Source of the DNA: Trueperaceae bacterium
GTDB lineage: Bacteria; Deinococcota; Deinococci; Deinococcales; Trueperaceae
Length of the DNA stretch: 5,748 nucleotides
NCBI GenBank assembly: GCA_024636105.1
Contig: JAGXHO010000229.1
Span: 1 to 5,748 of the forward strand
Direction of reading: 5' to 3'
The position numbers and the translations under genes are program-made. The notes beneath the pieces were generated by a model that had not been told where the DNA came from, made no database searches, and saw only the letters and a list, made by a program, of their open reading frames with translations. This document shows, in pieces, positions 1 through 4,677 of the stretch (positions are counted from its first letter, which is position 1; the number at the start of each line of letters is the position of its first letter).

Positions 1-211
1 CCGCTTCGCCGCCCTGCGCGACGGTTGCCAGCGTGGCGCCGGTGGCGGGGTCGACGGCCTCGAAGGCGTCGCGACCGGGCTCGGTGAGCGCGCCGTCGAT
101 CCAATGGCCGAAGCGTTGGCCGTGCCGCGCGAGCCAGGCTCGCGCGGCATCGGCCGCCTCGGGCGCCGGGCCGTAATCGAGCGTCTCGTAGTAGTCGCGC
201 ACGCTGGTCAT
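1..211 (-). CDS. Aldehyde dehydrogenase family protein, N-terminal 70 codons (runs off left edge)
   Basis: Reading leftward from ATG at 211 gives 70 codons open to the window edge, beginning MTSVRDYYETLDYGPAPE. The segment WIDGALTEPG followed by AFEAVDPATGATLATVAQGG (residues about 37-68) matches the N-terminal pattern of NAD(P)-dependent aldehyde dehydrogenases: an 'F(I/W)DG' strand, then '(N/D)PATG..LA.VAQG' just before the first helix of the cofactor-binding domain. The family oxidises aldehydes to carboxylic acids in the cytoplasm. The catalytic Cys and Glu lie outside the window, so activity and substrate cannot be judged. The YGPAPE opening followed by an 'aW...H...FG' stretch resembles a subgroup I associate from memory with Deinococcus-type bacteria. 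No Shine-Dalgarno sequence precedes the ATG; a TACGAT box lies nine bases upstream. It is divergent from the transporter relic at 262-1377, with only about 50 bp between. Family assignment is firm; a specific gene name is not. Confidence 0.85.
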   Translation of the reverse strand, partial: MTSVRDYYETLDYGPAPEAADAARAWLARHGQRFGHWIDGALTEPGRDAFEAVDPATGATLATVAQGGEA

Positions 212-226
212 GGTGCGGGCATCGTA
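212..226 (-). promoter_or_regulatory. Probable -10 box for a leaderless or near-leaderless aldehyde dehydrogenase transcript
   Basis: On the minus strand TACGAT (226 to 221) fits TANNNT and is separated from the ATG at 211 by nine bases, GCCCGCACC. That spacing puts transcription start at or within a few bases of the start codon, and no purine-rich ribosome binding site fits in between. No convincing -35 hexamer is present. The same arrangement, TACGCT + 9 bases + ATG, occurs at 2361-2378 in front of the full-length transporter's leader. This is inferred from the motif only. Confidence 0.4.
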
Positions 227-233
227 CACCTGC

Positions 234-245
234 GCCCTCGAGGGC
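234..245. promoter_or_regulatory. 12-bp perfect palindrome upstream of the aldehyde dehydrogenase -10 box
   Basis: GCCCTCGAGGGC reads the same on both strands. It sits 8-19 bp upstream of the TACGAT box on the minus strand, where the spacer/-35 region would be, so a dimeric repressor bound here could block the promoter. Perfect 12-mers of this kind arise by chance a few times in several kilobases of GC-rich DNA, so function is only a possibility. Confidence 0.2.
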
Positions 246-261
246 CCCGGAGAACGACCCG

Positions 262-1377
262 GAGTTCGGTGCCCCCGGCTACCCCGCGTTGAGCAGCAAC
301 GCCCTCATGGCTCGGCTCGGCGGCACGCACTGGGCGACTTCGTGGTTGGCGGCCGCGGTGGTCGGCGCCGGCGTGGTGGCCGGACCTGCGTTGGTGGCGT
401 GGGTGCCGGCGCCGGTCGTCGGTGCGGTCTTGGCCTCGTTGGGCCTGGTGCTGCTGCGCGAGTGGGTGGTCGACGCCTTCACGAAGCTCTCGCGCGTCGA
501 GTACGGGATCGTGCTCGTGATCCTGGGGACCATCGCCTCCGTCGGTCTCCTCCCGGGTGTCCTGGTGGGTCTCGTGCTCGCCGTGCTCCTGTTCGTCGTC
601 ACGTACGGGCGCGTCGACCCGGTCAAGCACGCGTTGACCGGCGCCGACGTGCGGAGTCGCGTACGTTGGGACGCGCAGGAGAGCCGCGAACTCGACGCCC
701 ACGGCGCCTCGCGGCTCGCGATCCAACTCCAGGGGTACCTGTACTTCGGCGTCGCCGACACCCTGCTCGAACGCATCGACCGGCGCCTGCGCGCGAGCAC
801 GATCGGCGAGCTGATCCTCGACTTCCGCCACGTCACCGGCGTGGACGCCACCGCGCTCGCGGGCCTCACCGCGCTGCAGCGCGAAGCCGCGGCGCATGGC
901 GTCCGCCTCGCCTTCTCCGACGTCCCCGACGCGATCGCCGTGGCGATCGGACGCGGCGGCTTGCGACCGTCCGAGCGGGCGGGGTTCGACGTGGTCCCCT
1001 CGCTCGACGCGGCGCTGGAGCGTGCCGAGCGCCGCGCGCTCGCGGCCGCGAGCGACGGCCACGATCCGTTCCGGACGCTCGAAGACCGTCTCGATGCGCT
1101 CGCCGAGGACGACCTCGAGATCTCGGACCTGGCGCCGCACCTCGAACGCGTCGAGATCGCCCCGGGCGCCCAGCTCGACGAGGCGGACGACGCATGCGGT
1201 CGGAGCCGAACGGTCGCCGACGAACCGACCGTGTGCTACCGCCTGACCCGACGCCGCCTCGCCGAACTCACCGACGCCGACCCCGCCCTCGCCGCCGCGG
1301 TCCACCGCCTCGCAGCGCGCCAACTCGCGCTGCGGGTGGCGCACCTCACGCGCTTGGTCGAGGCGCTCCAACGCTGA
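262..1377 (+). pseudogene. Truncated SulP-STAS(-cNMP-like) transporter copy, paralogue of 2422-4650
   Basis: The frame from about 262 to the TGA at 1375 (about 370 codons) aligns along its length with residues 328-742 of the transporter at 2422-4650. Homology starts abruptly at FGAPGY (265-282), opposite FGALPAY of the intact copy. It continues through the last membrane segments (WVPAPVVGAVLASLGL, LLREWVVDAF, a LLPGVLVGLVLAVLLF helix), the cytoplasmic STAS domain (LQLQGYLYFG, then LDFRHVTGVDATALAGL) and the helical C-terminus ending LTRLVEALQR. The first ~327 residues, most of the transport core, are missing, and about 45 residues are missing in frame near 1195-1202, removing the middle of the cNMP-like domain. 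No stop codon or frameshift interrupts the rest, and conservative substitutions dominate. TTG at 289 and ATG at 307 are the only nearby starts; neither has a ribosome binding site, and homology extends upstream of both. I therefore call a relic, although an expressed membrane-anchored STAS protein is not excluded. Confidence 0.72.
1339..1377 (+). repeat. Direct repeat, copy 1: conserved 3' end of the transporter paralogues
   Basis: These 39 bases match 4612-4650 at 37 positions; the two differences (1347, C versus G; 1371, A versus G) are both at third codon positions. Each copy encodes AHLTRLVEALQR plus the stop. The copies are 3,273 bp apart in the same orientation and bracket nnrE. The rest of the paralogous stretch is clearly more diverged. 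Confidence 0.65.
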
Positions 1378-1402
1378 GGCCCGCGCACGCCACCGCCGAC
1401 GG

Positions 1403-2182
1403 TCAACCCGCAGCGCGCAACGCGACGATCGGCCCCTGTCGGAACGGATCGCCGTACCCGGGACCGACCGCGCGGATCGCGGCGGGGGGGATGCGCAGGT
1501 CGGCGAGCAGCAGATCGCTGCCGTACGCGGCCGCCTGGGCCAAGCCGGGCTTCGGGAGCCCGAACGCGACCGTGACCGTCGGGCGCACGACCGGCCCCCA
1601 GGCGAACCCGGTGTCGGCGTCCATCCCCGACGGGACGTCGGCGGCGACGATGCGGCGCGCGAGCCGGTTGACGTCGCGGATCGCGGCCGGCATCCCGCCG
1701 CGCGCGCCACCCTGCAGGCCGCCGCCGACGATCGCGTCGACCACGACGTCCGCCTCCGCCAGCGCGGCCTCGCGGTGGGCGGCGTCGACGATCCTGACGA
1801 AGGCGCCCCGCAGCATCGGCGACGCGGTGATCGCGCGCGCGCCGAAGGGCCCCGCCGCGACTGGCACGACCGCGACCGCATGCCCCATCTGCGCCAAGGC
1901 CCGCGCCGCATGCAGCCCGGCGGCCCCGTTCCAGCCACCACCGACCGCGACGGCCACGCGCAGGGGCCCGGCGGTCTGCCAGCCGGCGACGACGGTCGCC
2001 AAGCGCCCGCCGGCCAGGGCCGCGAGGTCGTCGGGCGTGCCGTGGCGGTCGACCATCCAGCGCTGCTCCAGGAGCCGCATCTGGGCCGACCGCACCGCCG
2101 GGACCACCTCGCCGTACGGGGTCTCGAACGAGGGTGGTGGACGGCCCGCCTCCGTAGAGGGGCGGTTCACGGCGATCGTCAT
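1403..2182 (-). CDS. nnrE: NAD(P)H-hydrate epimerase (YjeF N-terminal domain only)
   Basis: This 259-residue cytoplasmic protein carries the YjeF_N fold, which epimerises R- and S-forms of hydrated NADH/NADPH so that a dehydratase can restore the cofactor. Family motifs in order: VPAVRSAQMRLLE (27-39), the substrate loop VAVGGGWNGAAGL (78-90), VVVDAIVGGGLQG (146-158), ADVPSGMDADTG (181-192), VTVAFGLPKPGL (203-214) and LLLADLRIPP (224-233). Residues aligned with the family's potassium ligands (Asn85, Asp149, Ser185) and the substrate Asp182 are present. The normally near-invariant NNGGD of the loop reads WNGAA, so two substrate-contact positions and the Asp are lost. The C-terminal ADP-dependent dehydratase domain found in bifunctional family members is absent, so the partner dehydratase would be encoded elsewhere. 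The start at 2182 is supported by AAAGGAG seven bases upstream. It is convergent with the transporter relic (25 bp between stops) and divergent from the intact transporter. Family is firm; retained activity is uncertain. Confidence 0.85.
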   Translation of the reverse strand: MTIAVNRPSTEAGRPPPSFETPYGEVVPAVRSAQMRLLEQRWMVDRHGTPDDLAALAGGRLATVVAGWQTAGPLRVAVAVGGGWNGAAGLHAARALAQMGHAVAVVPVAAGPFGARAITASPMLRGAFVRIVDAAHREAALAEADVVVDAIVGGGLQGGARGGMPAAIRDVNRLARRIVAADVPSGMDADTGFAWGPVVRPTVTVAFGLPKPGLAQAAAYGSDLLLADLRIPPAAIRAVGPGYGDPFRQGPIVALRAAG

Positions 2183-2189
2183 GGCCGTG

Positions 2190-2211
2190 CTCCTTTCGCG
2201 CGTGCGCGCGA
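2190..2211 (-). promoter_or_regulatory. Ribosome binding site of nnrE abutting an inverted repeat
   Basis: On the minus strand AAAGGAG (2196 to 2190) lies seven bases before the ATG at 2182 and fixes the start. Directly upstream, overlapping by one base, is a near-perfect palindrome (2211 to 2196): arms TCGCGCG and CGCGCGA around CA. In RNA this could fold as a six-pair stem with a GCAC loop next to the ribosome binding site. It could equally be a DNA operator, or chance in CG-alternating sequence. The ribosome binding site is the stronger part of this call. Confidence 0.6.
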
Positions 2212-2265
2212 CACGAGGGTTGGCCGCCAGCTTCGCCCGCCGGTTCTGACGGCGTTGTCACTTCG

Positions 2266-2277
2266 GGTCCGCGGACC
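2266..2277. promoter_or_regulatory. 12-bp perfect palindrome in the nnrE/transporter intergenic region
   Basis: GGTCCGCGGACC is identical on both strands. It lies about 84 bp upstream of the nnrE start and about 100 bp upstream of the transporter mini-ORF start, so either divergent promoter could be affected. There is no match to an operator that I recognise. It is only suggestive. Confidence 0.2.
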
Positions 2278-2303
2278 GACACCTGCGTCCGCACCAGCTC
2301 GAC

Positions 2304-2315
2304 GACGTCGACGTC
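2304..2315. promoter_or_regulatory. Second 12-bp perfect palindrome in the same intergenic region
   Basis: GACGTCGACGTC is identical on both strands and is built from two GACGTC hexamers. It lies about 45 bp upstream of the TACGCT box of the transporter promoter, a typical distance for an activator or upstream repressor site. The sequence differs from the palindrome at 2266-2277, so the two are unlikely to bind the same protein. Confidence is low. Confidence 0.2.
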
Positions 2316-2353
2316 CACCCGTACCTGCGGGGCGCCAAGACCTGACCGGCGCG

Positions 2354-2374
2354 GGTGCGGTACGCTTCCGCACC
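2354..2374 (+). promoter_or_regulatory. Probable transporter promoter: TACGCT box inside a 7-bp inverted repeat
   Basis: GGTGCGG (2354-2360) and CCGCACC (2368-2374) are exact reverse complements around TACGCTT. TACGCT (2361-2366) fits TANNNT and lies nine bases before an ATG at 2376, the same geometry as at the aldehyde dehydrogenase start. No good -35 hexamer is visible at 16-18 bp. A repeat centred on a -10 box would be an ideal repressor site. As RNA it could form a 7-bp hairpin, but there is no following T-run, so a terminator is unlikely. Confidence 0.4.
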
Positions 2375-2375
2375 G

Positions 2376-2396
2376 ATGAGGTCCTCCGACGGGTGA
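2376..2396 (+). CDS. Mini-ORF 1 in the transporter leader (6 codons)
   Basis: ATG at 2376 opens a six-codon frame, MRSSDG, ending in TGA at 2394-2396. The ATG is nine bases past the TACGCT box, so it may be the 5' end of a leaderless transcript. Its stop overlaps the GTG of mini-ORF 2 as GTGA (2393-2396). The peptide itself has no recognisable feature; any role would be in carrying ribosomes forward by termination and re-initiation. There is no independent evidence of translation. Confidence 0.33.
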   Translation: MRSSDG

Positions 2397-2425
2397 ACGA
2401 CCACGGCGCGGGCGCCACGGGGTGA
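2393..2425 (+). CDS. Mini-ORF 2 in the transporter leader (10 codons), overlapping the transporter start
   Basis: GTG at 2393 opens ten codons reading (M)NDHGAGATG, with TGA at 2423-2425. Both ends use the four-base GTGA overlap: its start overlaps the stop of mini-ORF 1, and its stop overlaps the GTG start of the transporter (2422-2425). Both mini-ORFs end in GGG-TGA. A weak GAGG (2378-2381) lies 11 bases upstream of its start. Translational coupling is inferred; the alternative is coincidence in GTG-rich DNA. Confidence 0.33.
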   Translation: MNDHGAGATG

Positions 2426-4650
2426 AGGCACCCGAGGCCGCGCGGGCCGTTCGGGACCGTCCCCATGGGCCCCGACCGTCGTGGGTCTCGGCCCTCACCG
2501 CTGGCGTGGTGGTCGACCTCGTGGTCGCGGCCACCTCGGTCTCGATCGCCACGCTGATCTTCGGGCCGGTGGTGCCGGGCGAACTCACCCATGGCATTCG
2601 CCTCGCGCTCCTCGGAGCAGCGACCACGACCCTGGTCGCCCTGCTCGTCGGCCGACTGCCCGGCGTCGTCGCCCAGGTGCAGGGTGCGCCGGCGGCGATC
2701 CTCGCGACCCTCGCCGTGACCGCCGCCGCGGCCGTGCCCGAGGGCGCCGATCCGATCGCGCGCTTCGCCACCGTGGTCGCCCTGGTCGCGACCACGTCGT
2801 TCGCGGTCGGCGCCACCTTCGTCACCCTCGGCTCGCTGCGGCTCGGGCGGTTGGTCCGGTACCTCCCGTACCCGGTGATCGGCGGCTTCGTGGCTGGCAC
2901 CGGTTGGCTGCTGGTCGTGGGCGGCGCATCCGTCGCCGGCGGCATCGGCGAGGCCACCGCCACGGTCGCGGAGGCGTCCGTGCTCGGCGGGTGGGAGCGC
3001 TGGCTCCCCGCGGTCGCGCTCGGTGCGCTCCTCACCTTCGCCGGCACCGGCCGGAACCGGCACCCGCTCGCGTTCCCGGCGCTCCTCGCGGGCGGGGTCG
3101 CGCTCTTCTTCGGCGCGATGGCGGCGACGGGCGGCACGCCCGAGAGCTGGCGCGCCGCCGGCCTGTTGCTCGACGCGCCGGACGGCGCCGCCCCCGCCTT
3201 CGCCGCCCTCGGTCCCGACCTGCTCGAACACGTGCACTGGCCCTCGTGGTGGCTGCACCTCCCAGGCGTCGCCACCGTCGTGCTGGTCGCCACGATGGGT
3301 CTGTCGTTCAACACGGCGGGGCTCGAGGTAGCGCTGCGCCGCCGGGTGCGGCTCGATCCGGAGCTGCGGGCGGCGGGGCTGGGCAACCTGGCAGGGTCGG
3401 CCTTCGGCGCCCTGCCCGCCTACCACTCGATGAGCTCGCAGCTGCTCTCGCTCCGCATCGGAGGCGGCCGCCGAACGACCACCGTGACGGCGGTCGCCGT
3501 CCTCGCCGCCGCGATCCTCGCCGGTCCGACATGGATCACCTGGGTCCCGGCACCGATCGTCGGTGGCGTCCTCGTCTCGCTCGGCTTCGCCCTCCTGCGC
3601 GAGTGGGTGATCGACGCCATCGCCACCTTGTCGCGCCTCGAGTACGGCATCGTCCTGCTCATCCTCGGCGTGATCGCCATCGCCGGGCTGCTTCCGGGCG
3701 TGCTGGTGGGGTTGGTGCTCGCGGTGCTGCTCTTCGTCGTGTCCTACAGCCGCGTCGACGCGGTCAAGCACGCGCTGACCGGCACCGCCCTGCGCAGCCG
3801 GATGCGCTGGGACGCTCAGGAGCGGCGAGCGCTCGACGCGACCGGTGAAGCGCGCCTCGTGCTGCAACTTCAGGGGTACCTCTTCTTCGGGGTCGCGTAC
3901 GCGCTGCTCGACCGGCTCGAGCGCCAGCTCGCCGCGAACCGCACCGACGAGGTCGTGATCGACTTCCGCCAGGTAACCGGTGCCGACGCCACCGCGCTCG
4001 CCAGCCTGGACGCGCTGCGGCGCGAATCGTCGAACCAGGGTGTTCGGTTGGTCTACGCCGAGGTGCCGAACGCGGTGGCGCGCGCCTTCGAGCGCCGCGG
4101 TGTCGTGGCCACCGCGGACGGCGCCTTCGCCTTCGCTCCGACGCTCGACGCTGCCCTCGAGGCGGCGGAGCGGCGCGCGCTGGCCGCCGCGGCCGCCGCC
4201 TTCGACCCGCTCGAATCGCTGGCCGAACGGCTCGACGCGCTCGCCGACGACGACCTCGAGCTCCAGGACTTGGCGGCGCACCTCGAGCGCCTCGAGGTCG
4301 CGGCCGGGCAGCGCATCGCCACGGACGACGCGACCGACGCCGTGTACGTCGTCGCGTCCGGGCAAGTGACGACCTGGCTCGACCTCGGCGGCCGGGGCCC
4401 GCTGCGGCTCGAGACCTTCCGCGGCGGGAACCTCGTCGGCGCCGTCGGCTTCTACCGGGGCGACGCGCCGGCGACGAGCTGGGTGGCGGCCGATGAGCCC
4501 ACCACCCTCTACCGGCTGACGAGGGCGCAGCTGGCCGACCTGGCCGCCGCCGACCCCGCGCTCGCGGCCTCCTTCCACCGCCTGGCGGCCCGCCAGTTGG
4601 CGGGCCGCACCGCGCACCTGACGCGCTTGGTCGAGGCGCTCCAGCGCTGA
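2422..4650 (+). CDS. SulP/SLC26-family transporter with STAS and degenerate cNMP-binding-like domains
   Basis: The 742-residue protein has a multi-pass membrane core (about 20-440), a STAS domain (about 470-580), an Ala/Glu-rich linker, and a C-terminal domain (about 605-735) built like a cyclic-nucleotide-binding beta-roll. SulP hallmarks are LPYPVIGGFVAGTGW (148-162), FNTAGLEVAL (296-305) and ELRAAGLGNLAG (314-325). The first helix (SIATLIFGPVVPGELTHGI) lacks the usual Pro-Gln...Ala-Tyr-Ala signature and resembles the divergent branch that includes yeast Vsb1/YGR125W, so sulfate or bicarbonate should not be assumed as substrate. In STAS, DFRQVTGADATAL puts Ala523 where SpoIIAA has its phosphorylated Ser, followed by Thr524. 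The cNMP-like cassette (GAVGFYRGDAPATSW, 673-687) lacks the Glu and Arg that normally hold the cyclic phosphate. GTG 2422 is the first possible start after an in-frame stop at 2377; it has no ribosome binding site but overlaps mini-ORF 2. It is convergent with hypF, 13 bp between stops. Confidence 0.92.
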   Translation: MKAPEAARAVRDRPHGPRPSWVSALTAGVVVDLVVAATSVSIATLIFGPVVPGELTHGIRLALLGAATTTLVALLVGRLPGVVAQVQGAPAAILATLAVTAAAAVPEGADPIARFATVVALVATTSFAVGATFVTLGSLRLGRLVRYLPYPVIGGFVAGTGWLLVVGGASVAGGIGEATATVAEASVLGGWERWLPAVALGALLTFAGTGRNRHPLAFPALLAGGVALFFGAMAATGGTPESWRAAGLLLDAPDGAAPAFAALGPDLLEHVHWPSWWLHLPGVATVVLVATMGLSFNTAGLEVALRRRVRLDPELRAAGLGNLAGSAFGALPAYHSMSSQLLSLRIGGGRRTTTVTAVAVLAAAILAGPTWITWVPAPIVGGVLVSLGFALLREWVIDAIATLSRLEYGIVLLILGVIAIAGLLPGVLVGLVLAVLLFVVSYSRVDAVKHALTGTALRSRMRWDAQERRALDATGEARLVLQLQGYLFFGVAYALLDRLERQLAANRTDEVVIDFRQVTGADATALASLDALRRESSNQGVRLVYAEVPNAVARAFERRGVVATADGAFAFAPTLDAALEAAERRALAAAAAAFDPLESLAERLDALADDDLELQDLAAHLERLEVAAGQRIATDDATDAVYVVASGQVTTWLDLGGRGPLRLETFRGGNLVGAVGFYRGDAPATSWVAADEPTTLYRLTRAQLADLAAADPALAASFHRLAARQLAGRTAHLTRLVEALQR
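4612..4650 (+). repeat. Direct repeat, copy 2: conserved 3' end of the transporter paralogues
   Basis: Partner of 1339-1377, with 37 of 39 bases identical. Silent differences only at the best-conserved end could reflect recent gene conversion or strong constraint on the C-terminal helix. Confidence 0.65.
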
Positions 4651-4677
4651 CGGCCCGGGTCGGTCAGCGCCGGGCCG
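4651..4677. terminator. Hairpin between convergent transporter and hypF genes
   Basis: CGGCCCGG (4651-4658) and CCGGGCCG (4670-4677) are exact reverse complements, giving an all-GC 8-bp stem with an 11-base loop. It starts directly after the transporter stop codon and its right arm lies in the last codons of hypF. Its position between convergent genes suits a bidirectional terminator, but no T-run follows on either strand, so it would act as a pausing or 3'-end-protecting hairpin rather than a classical intrinsic terminator. Confidence 0.45.

Noticed and set aside
1378..1402. A terminator between the relic and nnrE.
   Set aside because: No inverted repeat of useful length or T-run is visible in the 25-bp gap.
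208..1941. A 577-codon minus-strand frame overlapping nnrE and the relic.
   Set aside because: It is out of frame with nnrE and antisense to the SulP homology; composition is typical of shadow frames.
210..2249. A 679-codon plus-strand frame spanning the relic and the nnrE region.
   Set aside because: The product is Arg/Pro/Ala-rich without domains; it overlaps the SulP-homologous frame and is antisense to nnrE, which has a strong ribosome binding site.
2250..2345. A plus-strand stretch between stops that reads like a protein C-terminus (DRHLRPHQLDDVDVHPYLRG, stop at 2343).
   Set aside because: Only about 31 codons lie between stops, there is no start codon or ribosome binding site, and the antiparallel frame looks equally protein-like because of the GACGTC-type palindrome.
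2342..2366. CTGACC (2342-2347) as the -35 box for TACGCT.
   Set aside because: The spacer would be only 13 bp, too short for a standard promoter.
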